A stretch of DNA of 64,000 bases from C-114 sp963719285. Its GTDB lineage: Bacteria > Chloroflexota > Limnocylindria > Limnocylindrales > CSP1-4. Positions 45,942 to 54,626 of this stretch are shown here, piece after piece. Each line of letters opens with the position of its first letter. Position 1 is the first letter of the stretch. A model generated the notes under the pieces. The model had not been told where the DNA came from. It was given only the letters and a program-made list of their open reading frames with translations, and searched no databases. The stretch is taken from assembly GCA_963719285.1 (NCBI GenBank), contig CAVRBO010000001.1:496001-560000 (forward strand), written 5' to 3'. A program made the position numbers and the translations under genes.

Positions 45942-45943
45942 AA

Positions 45944-45952
45944 GGTGTGAGG
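45944..45952. repeat. 9-bp target site duplication, right
   Basis: GGTGTGAGG, identical to 44951-44959. Confidence 0.75.
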
Positions 45953-45958
45953 TACCGC

Positions 45959-45994
45959 TTGACAGGCGCGGGATACAACCGTATGGTTGTATCC
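45959..45994 (+). promoter_or_regulatory. Leaderless promoter with overlapping ArsR operator
   Basis: TTGACA (45959-45964), 17-nt spacer, TATGGT (45982-45987), then 7 nt to the ATG. A perfect 10-bp inverted repeat, GGATACAACC (45971-45980) and GGTTGTATCC (45985-45994) around GTAT, covers the -10 and abuts the ATG, which fits repression by the encoded ArsR protein. The promoter lies just outside the IS element. Confidence 0.75.
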
Positions 45995-46330
45995 ATGCAG
46001 TCCACATTCAACCCGGACGCCGTCTTCGCCGCACTGGCGGACGCCACGCGGCGCGACATCGTCCTGCGGGCGCTGGCCGGGAGGGAGGGCGTGGCCGAGC
46101 TGGCCGGGCACTACCCGATGAGCTTCGCCGCGGTCCAGAAGCACATCGCCGTACTCGAGCGGGCCGGCCTCGTCACCAAGGCGCGGACCGGCCGCCGCAA
46201 GGTCGTCCAGACCAACGTCGAGGGGCTCCGCCTGGCGCGCGGCCTGCTCGATCACTACGAGGCGCTGTGGCGCGGACGCGTCGAGCGCATGACCGACCTC
46301 ATCAACAGCAGCGAGGAGACCGACGCATGA
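45995..46330 (+). CDS. ArsR-family transcriptional regulator
   Basis: 111 residues. Winged helix: AVFAALADATRRDIVLRAL and the recognition helix in MSFAAVQKHIAVLERAGLV, then wing residues TGRRKVVQTN. No metal-binding cysteine motif, as usual for ArsR proteins paired with SRPBCC genes (SdpR-like). The ATG at 45995 is fixed by the promoter; the stop overlaps the next ATG (ATGA). Confidence 0.9.
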   Translation: MQSTFNPDAVFAALADATRRDIVLRALAGREGVAELAGHYPMSFAAVQKHIAVLERAGLVTKARTGRRKVVQTNVEGLRLARGLLDHYEALWRGRVERMTDLINSSEETDA

Positions 46331-46827
46331 CCGTCACCGCCGTCCGCAAGGACGCCACTGCCCTGACCCTGACCGTCATCGCCGAGTTCGAGGCGTCGCC
46401 AGCGCGCGTCTGGGAGCTGTGGGCCGATCCGCGCCAGCTCGAGCGCTGGTGGGGCCCGCCGGCCTACCCGGCGACCGTCACCGCCCACGACCTGGCCCCG
46501 GGCGGGCGCGTCGAGTACCACATGACCGGGCCGACCGGCGATCAGCCCCGCGGGTTCTGGGACGTCCTCGAGGTCGATCCGCCGCGCCGGCTCGTCTTCC
46601 GGGACGGATTCGCGAACGACGACGGCACGCTGAACCCGGACTTCCCCGGCACGACCTCGCACGTGACGATCGAGCCGATCGCCTCCGGCCGGACCCGGAT
46701 GTCCATCGAGGGCCATTTCGCGAGCGCGGCGGCGATGGAACAGCTCCTCGCCATGGGCATGGAGCCGGGCATCACCGAGGCCGTCGGCCAGATCGACGCC
46801 ATCCTTGCGGAAGGAGTGCCGGCGTGA
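46327..46827 (+). CDS. SRPBCC/AHSA1-family protein
   Basis: 166 residues. EFEASPARVWELWADPRQLERWWGP and RGFWDVLEVDPPRRLVFRDGF are the AHSA1 pattern (hydrophobic-ligand cavity). Usually co-regulated by the adjacent ArsR. Coupled on both sides: ATGA with arsR and GTGA with the hydrolase. Confidence 0.88.
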   Translation: MTVTAVRKDATALTLTVIAEFEASPARVWELWADPRQLERWWGPPAYPATVTAHDLAPGGRVEYHMTGPTGDQPRGFWDVLEVDPPRRLVFRDGFANDDGTLNPDFPGTTSHVTIEPIASGRTRMSIEGHFASAAAMEQLLAMGMEPGITEAVGQIDAILAEGVPA

Positions 46828-47699
46828 CCACGCTGACCAAGCCGGCGACGCACACGCTCGACGTGCCCGGCGCCAGCCTGACCTACGACATCCGGCCGGC
46901 CGAGTCCGCAGGCTCTCCCCTTTTCCTCATCGGATCCCCGATGGGCGCGGGTGGCTTCGGGACGCTGGCCGGCCACTTCCCCGACCGCACGGTGGTCACC
47001 TGCGACCCGCGCGGCGTCGAGCGCAGCTCGAAGGTCGACCCGACCAGCCCGTCCACGCCGGACGAGCACGCCGATGACCTCCATCGGATCATCGCCGCGC
47101 TGGGCGCAGGCCCGGTCGACCTCTTCGCCAGCAGCGGTGGCGCGGTGAACGCGCTCGCCCTCGTGGCGAAGCACCCGGAGCAGGTCCGGACGCTCGTCGC
47201 CCACGAGCCGCCGCTCGCGTCGATCCTGCCCGATCGCGAGGCCGCCCTGGCGGCCTGCAAGGCGGTCCACGACACGTACGAGCGGAGCGGCTTCGGGGCC
47301 GGCATGGCCCGGTTCATCGTGACCGTCAGCCACACGGGCCCGTTCGGGCCGGACGACGCCGGCCAGCCGGCGCCGGACCCGGCCATGTTCGGGCTGCCCA
47401 CCGCCGACGACGGCAGCCGGACCGACCCACTCCTGGGCCAGAACATCCTGTCCTGCACGTCGTACGAGCCGGACTTCGATGCCCTGCGCGCGGCCGCGAC
47501 GCGGATCGTCCTGGGCGCCGGAGTGGAGTCGGAGGGCCAGATGGCGGGCCGCGGCGCGTTCGCGGTCGCCGAGCGGCTCGGCTCGACGCCGGTCAGCTTC
47601 CCGGGCGGCCACGCCGGCTTCCTCGGCAACGAGTATGGCCAGCCGGGCGAGCCCGAGGCGTTCGCCGCGAAGCTGCGCCAGGTCCTGGCCCAGGCCTGA
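46824..47699 (+). CDS. Alpha/beta hydrolase
   Basis: 291 residues. Nucleophile elbow LFASSGGAVNALAL (Ser), acid in the LGAGVESEGQ region and His in FPGGHAGFLGNEYG; oxyanion region GSPMGAGGFG. Third gene of the arsR operon; substrate unknown. Confidence 0.85.
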   Translation: MTTLTKPATHTLDVPGASLTYDIRPAESAGSPLFLIGSPMGAGGFGTLAGHFPDRTVVTCDPRGVERSSKVDPTSPSTPDEHADDLHRIIAALGAGPVDLFASSGGAVNALALVAKHPEQVRTLVAHEPPLASILPDREAALAACKAVHDTYERSGFGAGMARFIVTVSHTGPFGPDDAGQPAPDPAMFGLPTADDGSRTDPLLGQNILSCTSYEPDFDALRAAATRIVLGAGVESEGQMAGRGAFAVAERLGSTPVSFPGGHAGFLGNEYGQPGEPEAFAAKLRQVLAQA

Positions 47700-47702
47700 G
47701 AC

Positions 47703-48347
47703 TCAGGAGGGCGTCTCGGGCTCGGGTGCGTAGAACGCCGTCGTGTTCGCGACGGCTGTCGCTGCCGCCGTGGGATCGGCCCCGGCCGCTTCATTCGCGA
47801 CCCCCCAGGCCACGCTGCTCCGCGTGTTGAACGCGCGTCCCTCGTCGGACAGCTGCCAGGCGACCGGATCGTCCAGCCGTTCCCCCTGCAGGTGGAGGGC
47901 CAGCCCGAGCAGTCCTCCCTCCCAGCCGACGCCGACGGCACCCGGTCCGAACTGGGCCCACATCTCGTCGGGGACGATCGCGATGTGCTCGAGCTCGAGG
48001 CTCGTCCTCGCCTCCCCCTCCGGGGTCAGTCTCACCTCGAGCTCCGACGCCGGGGCATCCGGACCGCCGTACTCCCACGTGACCCGCAGCCGTTCAGGGC
48101 GTTCGCAGACGAGGATCTCACCACCGGCGTTGCCTTCGAACTGGTATCGCCCGCCGAGCCGGTAGTCGCCGCTGATCGGCAGGAACCAGCGGCCGATCCG
48201 CTCCGGAGACGTCAGGGCGTCCCAGACGTCCTCGATCGGGGCGTCGTACGCGCGCCGAAGACGGATGGCGCGTCCTTCACCGGCGTCCAGGCGGCCGCTC
48301 CCCACCCCTCGCTGGACCGCCTCGATCTGATGGGCGATGTCGATCAT
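47703..48347 (-). CDS. SRPBCC-family protein
   Basis: 214 residues. IRLRRAYDAPIEDVWDALT, RIGRWFLPISGDYRLGG and ILVCERPERLRVTWEYGG. Longer than the usual ~150 because of a C-terminal ~60-residue part (QLSDEGRAFNTRSSVAWGVA). ATG overlaps the stop of the arsR gene upstream. Converges on the hydrolase gene with 3 nt between. Confidence 0.85.
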   Translation of the reverse strand: MIDIAHQIEAVQRGVGSGRLDAGEGRAIRLRRAYDAPIEDVWDALTSPERIGRWFLPISGDYRLGGRYQFEGNAGGEILVCERPERLRVTWEYGGPDAPASELEVRLTPEGEARTSLELEHIAIVPDEMWAQFGPGAVGVGWEGGLLGLALHLQGERLDDPVAWQLSDEGRAFNTRSSVAWGVANEAAGADPTAAATAVANTTAFYAPEPETPS

Positions 48348-48715
48348 GGGGTGCGCTCCTTCTCCGTCGTGTCGACCGTGGCGGCGCCGAGGCGCCGCTC
48401 CCGCTTGCCCCGCGCAAGCTCGGTGGCGAGGGAGTCGAGGCGTTGTTCCCAGAGGCGGCGGAACGGGTCGAGCCAGGCGTCGACCTCGTGCAGCGGCGCC
48501 GACTCGACGGCATAGAGCCGTCGGGCACCGTCGGGCCGGACAGTGGCGAACCCGCTCTCGCGAAGGACCTTGAGGTGCTGCGACACGGCCGGCTGGGTGA
48601 TTCCGAATTCGGCCTGGACGATCGAGCCGATCGCCCCCGACGGCAGCTCGCCGTCGGCGAGCAGTTCGAGGATCCGCCGCCGGACAGGGTCGCCGAGGAT
48701 GTCGAACGCGTGCAT
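48344..48715 (-). CDS. ArsR-family transcriptional regulator
   Basis: 123 residues: MHAFDILGDPVRRRILELLADG and recognition helix FGITQPAVSQHLKVLRESG. A second, independent ArsR-SRPBCC pair, convergent to the first. ATG 48715 chosen from homology and from the -10 TACCAT 8 nt upstream. Confidence 0.9.
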   Translation of the reverse strand: MHAFDILGDPVRRRILELLADGELPSGAIGSIVQAEFGITQPAVSQHLKVLRESGFATVRPDGARRLYAVESAPLHEVDAWLDPFRRLWEQRLDSLATELARGKRERRLGAATVDTTEKERTP

Positions 48716-48723
48716 CGAATCGC

Positions 48724-48753
48724 ATGGTAGAAGTGGTTGCTTATATAAGTCAA
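48724..48753 (-). promoter_or_regulatory. Leaderless promoter with palindromic operator (second arsR)
   Basis: TTGACT (48753-48748), 18-nt spacer, TACCAT (48729-48724), 8 nt to the ATG. The perfect palindrome CTTATATAAG (48740-48749) overlaps the -35 and is a likely operator. Confidence 0.6.
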
Positions 48754-48796
48754 GACTGTATATGCGCGGCGACGTGTGGCTGGATGGCGCGACGGG

Positions 48797-48802
48797 TAGG
48801 CT
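48797..48802 (+). promoter_or_regulatory. -10 element TAGGCT of a leaderless promoter
   Basis: TAGGCT ends 7 nt before ATG 48810; no ribosome site. Confidence 0.45.
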
Positions 48803-48809
48803 GTCGGCC

Positions 48810-49478
48810 ATGGCCGATCCGCTCCGCGTGATCCTCGAAGTCGGCAAGAAGCGCAAGGTCGTGGCGGGCGCCATGGACTGGCCCGGCCTCGATCGGTGGG
48901 GGACGTCGGAGGACGACGCCCTCGAGAAGCTGCTGTCCTACCTCCCGCGCTACGCCAGCGTGGCCGAACGAGCCGGCCTGGCGGCGGCGTTCGCCCGACA
49001 GCGCGCGGTCGAGGTCGTCGAGCGGGTCCTCGGCTCGAGCTCGACCGACTTCTGGGGCGTCGCCCACGTGCCGTCGCAGATCGAACGCGAGGTGCTCGCG
49101 ACGGCCGACCTGGAGCGGCGGCTCGATCTCGTGCGTGCTGCATGGGCCACCTTCGACGACGTGGCCGGGCGCGTCTCCGCTGACCTCCGACCCGGGGCCC
49201 GCAGCGCCGGGCGCAGCCGCGACCAGATCATCCGCCACGTGATCCTCAACGAGCCCGACCAGTTCTCGCGCAAGGTCGAGGTCCGGACGCCGTTCGATGC
49301 CGTGCTCGCCGCGGGCGGCCTGGCCGCACATCGACTGGCCTATCTCGATGCGATCCGCGCCTACAACGCCGAGGGCAAGCCGGCCCGGAGCTGGCCGATC
49401 CAGTTCCTCGTGCGCCGGACGGCCCAGCACGTGATGGACCACGCCTGGGAGATGGAGGACCGGGACCTCACGGCCTGA
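48810..49478 (+). CDS. Hypothetical protein with DinB-like C-terminal end
   Basis: 222 residues. The N-terminus (KRKVVAGAMDWPGLDRWG, then EDDALEKLLSYLPRY) resembles HicB-type folds; the end AQHVMDHAWEMEDRDL has the histidine/acid helix seen in DinB-like proteins. No firm family. Divergent from the second arsR. Confidence 0.65.
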   Translation: MADPLRVILEVGKKRKVVAGAMDWPGLDRWGTSEDDALEKLLSYLPRYASVAERAGLAAAFARQRAVEVVERVLGSSSTDFWGVAHVPSQIEREVLATADLERRLDLVRAAWATFDDVAGRVSADLRPGARSAGRSRDQIIRHVILNEPDQFSRKVEVRTPFDAVLAAGGLAAHRLAYLDAIRAYNAEGKPARSWPIQFLVRRTAQHVMDHAWEMEDRDLTA

Positions 49479-49481
49479 CCC

Positions 49482-50765
49482 TCAGACCTCGAGGCCCTCG
49501 GCGATCGGCAGGACCGGCCCTCCCGGGTGCGGTGGCGCGAGTGAGGCGGCGCGCAGCCCGCGCGCCTGGCTGAAGACGAGCGCGATGAGGCACAGCACTG
49601 CGCCGAGGACGGCCAGCGTCCCCGTGCCGCCCACCGAGTCGATCAGCACGCCGCCGACGAGGCTGCCGATCGGCATGAGGCCGAGAGAGATGACCCGCGC
49701 CGTACTGGCGACTCGCCCGACGAGCTCGTCCGGGGAGTTCGCGGCGCGAACGCTCACGTAGACGACGATGAGCGCCGCCTGGCCGGCGCCGGCGACTGCG
49801 GTCAGGGCGACGATGGCGGGCAGCGAGTCGATCGCGGCCGCGGCGACGAAGGCCGCGCCCATCAGCAGGACAGCCAGCACCATGACCCGGGCGACGTTCG
49901 TGCCATGGCCGAGCCTCGACGCGAAGAGCGACCCGACAAGCGTCCCCACGCCGAGGCCGCTGAGCGCGAGTCCGAAGGCGGCCGGGCTCTCGCCCAGGTC
50001 GCGCACGATCCGGAACGTGAGTGCCGCTCCGAGAGGCGCAAAGGCGGACGCGGTCACGGCGAACATCAGGACGAGAGAGCGCAGGACGGGGTGCCGAGCG
50101 ACATACACGAATCCCTCGCGGATGTCATCGAGGATCCGCGCCGCGGGGCGATCGACCGGGGCCCTGAGCTCGCGTCGGATCAGGAACAAGCCGAGTGACG
50201 AGATCGCGAACGACAACGCGTCGACCGCGAGGGTCGGACCCGGGCCGATGACCGTGACGAGGAACCCGGCGAGGGCCGGACCCACGATGAACGACGCCGA
50301 GAAGGCCGTCTCCAGGATCCCGTTGCCGCGTGCCAGCTGGGACCGGCCGACGAGGTTCGGCATGGACGCGAGATAGCCGGCGCGGAAGAACGCCCGAAAG
50401 ACCGCGAGCGGGCCCGAAACGAGGAGGATCACCACCATGGTCGGGCCATGGAGGAGGTCGCAGAGCGGGATCAGTGCCGTGAAGATCGCCCGGCCCAGGT
50501 CGGCGACGAACATCATCTTCTTCCGGTCGCCGCGGTCGGCCAGGGCACCGGCGATCGTGCCCATGAAGAAGTCGGCCCCGCTGTTGATGGCTCCGACGAT
50601 CCCCATCGCCAGGCCAGAGCCGGTGAGCGCGAGCACGAGGAGCGGCAGCGCCGTGGCACTCACGCCATCCCCGCCGGCCGAGACGCTCTGGCTGATGAGC
50701 AGCGTGGAGAAGTCGCGGTTCCGCCTCAGCGGCTCGTCGTTCGGAGACTCGACGCGCTCGTGCAC
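49482..50765 (-). CDS. MFS transporter
   Basis: 427 residues, about twelve membrane segments, with the motif A-like loop GALADRGDRKKMMFVADLGR after segment 2. Belongs to the DHA3/enterobactin-exporter-like branch of MFS drug or siderophore exporters. Substrate unknown. A second, related exporter is at 60155-61393. Confidence 0.85.
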   Translation of the reverse strand: MHERVESPNDEPLRRNRDFSTLLISQSVSAGGDGVSATALPLLVLALTGSGLAMGIVGAINSGADFFMGTIAGALADRGDRKKMMFVADLGRAIFTALIPLCDLLHGPTMVVILLVSGPLAVFRAFFRAGYLASMPNLVGRSQLARGNGILETAFSASFIVGPALAGFLVTVIGPGPTLAVDALSFAISSLGLFLIRRELRAPVDRPAARILDDIREGFVYVARHPVLRSLVLMFAVTASAFAPLGAALTFRIVRDLGESPAAFGLALSGLGVGTLVGSLFASRLGHGTNVARVMVLAVLLMGAAFVAAAAIDSLPAIVALTAVAGAGQAALIVVYVSVRAANSPDELVGRVASTARVISLGLMPIGSLVGGVLIDSVGGTGTLAVLGAVLCLIALVFSQARGLRAASLAPPHPGGPVLPIAEGLEV

Positions 50766-50902
50766 CGAAGAAGGCTAGCCGGGAATGGGGTCGCGATGCT
50801 GACCGCGGTTGTCATGTACGGCGCCGAGGATGGGCGCCGGCGGCGGCGCCCCACGTCGGGTAGGGTGTCGATGACCGACCGACGACGTGCAGGAGGGTTC
50901 CG

Positions 50903-51484
50903 ATGGCCGAGGTTCTGCTGTTCCACCACGCGCAGGGTCTGACCGCCGGCGTGCGCGCGTTCGCCGACGTCGTGCGGGCAGCGGGACACACCGTCCACAC
51001 GCCGGACCTGTTCGACGGACGGACATTCGGGTCGATCGACGAGGGGATGGCGTTCATCCAGTCGTCCGGGTTCGACGAGCTCCGGGCGCGGGGCGTCCGG
51101 ATGGCGGACGACCTGCCGTCCGCGCTCGTCTACGCCGGCTTCTCGTTTGGCGAGGCGATCGCGCAGGAGCTCGCCCAGACGCGCCCCGGAGCCCGCGGCG
51201 CCTTGCTCTTCTACTCGTGCATCCCGATCAGCGGGGAGTGGGCCTTCGGTCCCTGGCCGGATGGCGTCCCCGTCCAGATCCACGGCGCGGATGCCGACCC
51301 GTATTTCGTGGGCGAGGGCGACGTCGACGCCGCGCGGGAGATCGTGGACAAGGTCGCGGATGCCGAGCTCTTCCTCTACCCGGGCGACCAGCACTACTTC
51401 GCGGACAGCTCGCTGCCCTCATTCGACGCCAAGGCCACGGCGCTACTTACCGAGCGCGTCCTCGGCTTCCTGGCAAGGGTCTGA
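50903..51484 (+). CDS. Dienelactone hydrolase-family protein
   Basis: 193 residues. Nucleophile loop YAGFSFGEAIAQEL (Ser where classical DLH has Cys), acid in IHGADADPYF and His in PGDQHYFAD. GGAGGG precedes the ATG. Similar small DLH proteins are common in high-GC soil bacteria; substrate unknown. Confidence 0.82.
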   Translation: MAEVLLFHHAQGLTAGVRAFADVVRAAGHTVHTPDLFDGRTFGSIDEGMAFIQSSGFDELRARGVRMADDLPSALVYAGFSFGEAIAQELAQTRPGARGALLFYSCIPISGEWAFGPWPDGVPVQIHGADADPYFVGEGDVDAAREIVDKVADAELFLYPGDQHYFADSSLPSFDAKATALLTERVLGFLARV

Positions 51485-51514
51485 CCGACACGCGGTCGCC
51501 ACGGGCGATCCTCG

Positions 51515-51919
51515 TCACGCCTCCGGTTCAGAGGGCGCGGATCCCAGGGCGACCTTGATGGCCTCGTGGAGCCGGGCGCCCGTCGGCTGTCCGGTCATGG
51601 ACGTCACGGCGTGCGGGCCACTGCCCGCTTCCCAGCTCAGCTCCAGGCCGGGCGACGTCAGCACGACCGGCGTGTCGGGGTGCAGGTCGCGGATGTTCTC
51701 GATCAACGCGCGCGACCCATCGGCGTCGCCGCTCGCCCAGACGTCGTAGACGAGGACGTCGGCTCGTTCGGCCAGTTCGCACGGATGGCCCGACAGGACC
51801 GGGCAGGGGTTTCGACTGGGCCCTGCGCACTCGGTCACGTCGTAGCCGTAGCGCCGCAGGGAATCGACCTCCTGGCCTGCCAGGTCGAGGTCGTGGTGGA
51901 CAACGAGGACTCGGGTCAT
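51515..51919 (-). CDS. Response-regulator receiver-like protein
   Basis: 134 residues. MTRVLVVHHDLDLAGQEVDSL, VLVYDVWASGDADG and TPVVLTSPG follow the CheY strand order, with Asp in VYDVW as a possible phospho-acceptor; the conserved Lys is not evident. GGAGG sets the ATG at 51919. May be a degenerate receiver. Confidence 0.5.
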   Translation of the reverse strand: MTRVLVVHHDLDLAGQEVDSLRRYGYDVTECAGPSRNPCPVLSGHPCELAERADVLVYDVWASGDADGSRALIENIRDLHPDTPVVLTSPGLELSWEAGSGPHAVTSMTGQPTGARLHEAIKVALGSAPSEPEA

Positions 51920-52183
51920 CGCGCACCTCCGTGCGATGCGGCGTCCCGGCGGGACGGGCCGGCGATCGAATGAGTCTGGGCGGCCGGCGTTCGCCGGCCG
52001 AGGGGCATCGGTCACCCTCGGGACGGGCCATCAGGCCCCTAAACAGAGTGGCGCGGAAGAGGTCGCCGCAGCGCCAGACGCCCGTCCGTGAGCGAAGAAC
52101 CGGCGCTCGGCCCTTGACGGTCGCGCGACAATCCGTCCCAGCACATCGGCCGGCCCAGGCCCTGCTCTTCGGGGGAACCAGAC

Positions 52184-53974
52184 GTGACTGTCGACACGAG
52201 ACCGGACGCCCAGACCGATCCGCCGATGACGCAGCGGGTCGGCCAGCTGGTCCCAGCTGCCGTCGGTACGATCGGGATCCTGATCGTCCTGGCCGTTCGC
52301 GGCACGCAGAATCCGCCGTCTCCGCTCGCGGTCTTCGCCCTGGTCTCGGTGGTCATCGCGGTCATCATCGCGCTGGCCGCCACGATCCCACCCGGCCTCC
52401 AGGCGGCCGCCCGGACCTCGGGCTGGGACATCGCCGTTCGGACCGGGTACCTGGCGCTCCTGGCGGCCGCCCTCTACGTGGTCCAGGAGATCGTCGTCCT
52501 TCGACTCGGCGACTCCGGGATCGCCCAGTCGGATCAGCTGCTGGCGCTGGAGCTGCTGGCCCTGATCCTGGTCGCCCTGTTCATCTCGCGCGCCGGGATC
52601 CCAGGGCTCCGGAGACCGCGCCTGCCCATCGGCGATGCCCAGGGCTCGGCACTCGCGAATGCGGTGGCCGTGCTGTACGGGCTTCTCGCGATCCTTGCCG
52701 TCCTGCTGCTCGCCCTGCTGGCCTTCGCGATCGCCCCGGGGACCGCCGGCCTCGCGGCGATCGGAACAGGCCTCGCGGTCACGGGCGGAGCCCTGGCATT
52801 CGGTGCCCTCCTCGGCCTGTTGTTCGGGATCCCCCGCTCGGCGCAGAGCAGCGATCCGGCCGCGACCGGGGCGGCTGCCGCGGGACCGCGCTACCGGCCG
52901 AACACCAATCTCGAGGAGATCTCGGACTGGCTGACCAAGATCATCGTCGGTGTGAGCCTGACCCAGCTCGGTGAGATCCGAACCCAGCTCTTCGCCGTCG
53001 TCAAGGCGGTCGCCGGTGGGTTCGGTGGCTCCACGGCCGCACAGGCCTTCGCGGCCGGCCTGCTGGCCACCGCCCTCATCGCTGGCTTCCTGGCCAGCTA
53101 CCTGATCACGCGTCTCTACCTGCGCCGGGCCCTCGATGAAGCGGACAGCGAGGTCGTGAAGCGGATCGTCGAACAGGCCGCGAGCGCCGCGACCGCCACC
53201 CAGGCGGACCAGAGCCGGCTCGACGCGGAGGCGAACCGGCTCGCGACACAGCAGCTCGACGTGAGTTCGCCCGAGGTCCCCGCCGCCGACCTGGCCGCCG
53301 CGTTCAAGCCGGCGTCCGACGCGATGCGGACGGTCCTGCTAGGCATCGCCCAGCAGCAGCGCAGCAAGTACTGGGCCGGCACCAGCGATGGCGATCTGCA
53401 GAAGATGGAACGGACGATCCCGATCTTCCGGGCACTCCTCGATGCGGATCCGGACAATCACCTCATCCACGGCCAACTGGGGTTCGCGCTCAAGGACAAG
53501 TCGGAGCCGGACTACAGCGGGGCGGTCAACGAGCTCACGTCGGCCATCACCCTGCGGGACAAGGGCAACGGCGTCGGATGGCGGTTCTATGAATTCAACC
53601 GGGCTCTCGCCCGGATCCGTGGCAAGCAGGGAACGCCGAAGGACATCCTGGACGACCTCTGCGCAGCCGCGGAGAACGACTTCATCCGCGGGATCATCGA
53701 ACAGGACGGGGATACGATCGCCTGGCTGAAGGATCAGAGCATCGAGCCGACGAAGCTCCGCGACTGGTGCGCGAGCGGCGGCAAGGTACCGGCCGCCCCG
53801 GCGGAAGCTAGCTCAACGGCCGGCACATCGGCGGCGGCGGATCGAACCGCAAAGCTGGCCGACAAGAGCGAGGCGATGGCCGCCAAGGCGGCCGAGGCCG
53901 CGACGCTGGCGTCCGATGCCGCCGACGCCGCCGCAGGCAAGGCGGGCAAGGGGGGCAAGCCGGCCGGCGGCTGA
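52184..53974 (+). CDS. Polytopic membrane protein with an 'NTNLEEISDWLTKI' motif and helical tail
   Basis: 596 residues. Six or so membrane segments lie in the first ~320 residues, with FGIPRS and then NTNLEEISDWLTKIIVGVSL before the last pair. A cytosolic part follows (LLDADPDNHLIHGQLGFALKDK, TPR-like) and a ~60-residue Ala/Lys tail. The NTNLEQISDWLTK-type motif recurs in otherwise unrelated bacterial membrane proteins; its role is not known to me. GTG start. Confidence 0.65.
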   Translation: MTVDTRPDAQTDPPMTQRVGQLVPAAVGTIGILIVLAVRGTQNPPSPLAVFALVSVVIAVIIALAATIPPGLQAAARTSGWDIAVRTGYLALLAAALYVVQEIVVLRLGDSGIAQSDQLLALELLALILVALFISRAGIPGLRRPRLPIGDAQGSALANAVAVLYGLLAILAVLLLALLAFAIAPGTAGLAAIGTGLAVTGGALAFGALLGLLFGIPRSAQSSDPAATGAAAAGPRYRPNTNLEEISDWLTKIIVGVSLTQLGEIRTQLFAVVKAVAGGFGGSTAAQAFAAGLLATALIAGFLASYLITRLYLRRALDEADSEVVKRIVEQAASAATATQADQSRLDAEANRLATQQLDVSSPEVPAADLAAAFKPASDAMRTVLLGIAQQQRSKYWAGTSDGDLQKMERTIPIFRALLDADPDNHLIHGQLGFALKDKSEPDYSGAVNELTSAITLRDKGNGVGWRFYEFNRALARIRGKQGTPKDILDDLCAAAENDFIRGIIEQDGDTIAWLKDQSIEPTKLRDWCASGGKVPAAPAEASSTAGTSAAADRTAKLADKSEAMAAKAAEAATLASDAADAAAGKAGKGGKPAGG

Positions 53975-53993
53975 TCGGCGGCCGCAGAAGCTC

Positions 53994-54626
53994 TCAGCCT
54001 CCGGACGCTCCGGTGGCCCACGGGGAGCGCGCCATCCACCCGACGAGATCGTTGGCGTGCAGGAGTCGCGCGCTCTGGCAGGTCGGCCGGATCGCTGCTT
54101 CGCGCCCGATGGCAGCCACAAAGTGGCGGTCGAACGCCCGGCGCGGGAACGCCTGGATGACGCCCGCCCGGATCGAGTCCACGAGCGGATACCCGTCGCC
54201 CCGCACGTCGAGTCCGGTGGAACGGTCGAGGAGCACGGATTCGATGCCGTCCTGGAGCGTCACCCCGGGTGCCATGTGCAGGATGATCGCGATCGCGACC
54301 CGGTCCGCGTCCTCGGCGGCCATCCCCCGGCGTTCCAGGAAGCGGCGCGCGAACTCGGCACCCTCGAACTCGAAGCACATCGTGTTCCGGGGGATGGTTC
54401 TGAGCGCGAGGTCGTGCATGAGCGACGCCGCCCACAAGATCGGCCGATCGAATTCCCAGCCCTCCCTCGCCGCGATCGCAGCGCCCCAGCAGAACGCCCG
54501 GACCGAGTGGGCGAAGAGGTAATCCGGGAGCGAGCGGCTCGCCCACGCCCAGGTCGTCGCCGAGAGCTCGTCCTGGGGTACGGCGATGCCGGCGATGTCG
54601 ACCGGAAGCGGCGCCACGGTGTTCAC
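53994..54626 (-). CDS. HD-domain phosphohydrolase-like protein
   Basis: 210 residues. HSVRAFCWGAAIAA, WAASLMHDLALRTIP and IAIILHMAPGVTLQDG give the H..HD..H metal-ligand pattern of HD hydrolases. Alternative: cyanamide hydratase-like, which has the same layout. The GTG overlaps the stop of the HExxH gene (GTGA). Confidence 0.7.
   Translation of the reverse strand: MNTVAPLPVDIAGIAVPQDELSATTWAWASRSLPDYLFAHSVRAFCWGAAIAAREGWEFDRPILWAASLMHDLALRTIPRNTMCFEFEGAEFARRFLERRGMAAEDADRVAIAIILHMAPGVTLQDGIESVLLDRSTGLDVRGDGYPLVDSIRAGVIQAFPRRAFDRHFVAAIGREAAIRPTCQSARLLHANDLVGWMARSPWATGASGG

Larger units (their letters stand above)
44960..45943. mobile_element. Decayed insertion sequence (~984 bp) with MULE/IS256-like transposase remnant
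   Basis: Bounded by 25-bp inverted repeats (24 of 25 positions identical) and a perfect 9-bp target duplication, which is typical of IS256-type elements (8-9 bp). The transposase is internally deleted and frameshifted. A (CGACAC)n microsatellite lies at about 45064-45092. The duplication is still perfect, so insertion was recent relative to the coding decay, or the element arrived already defective and was mobilised in trans. Confidence 0.8.
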
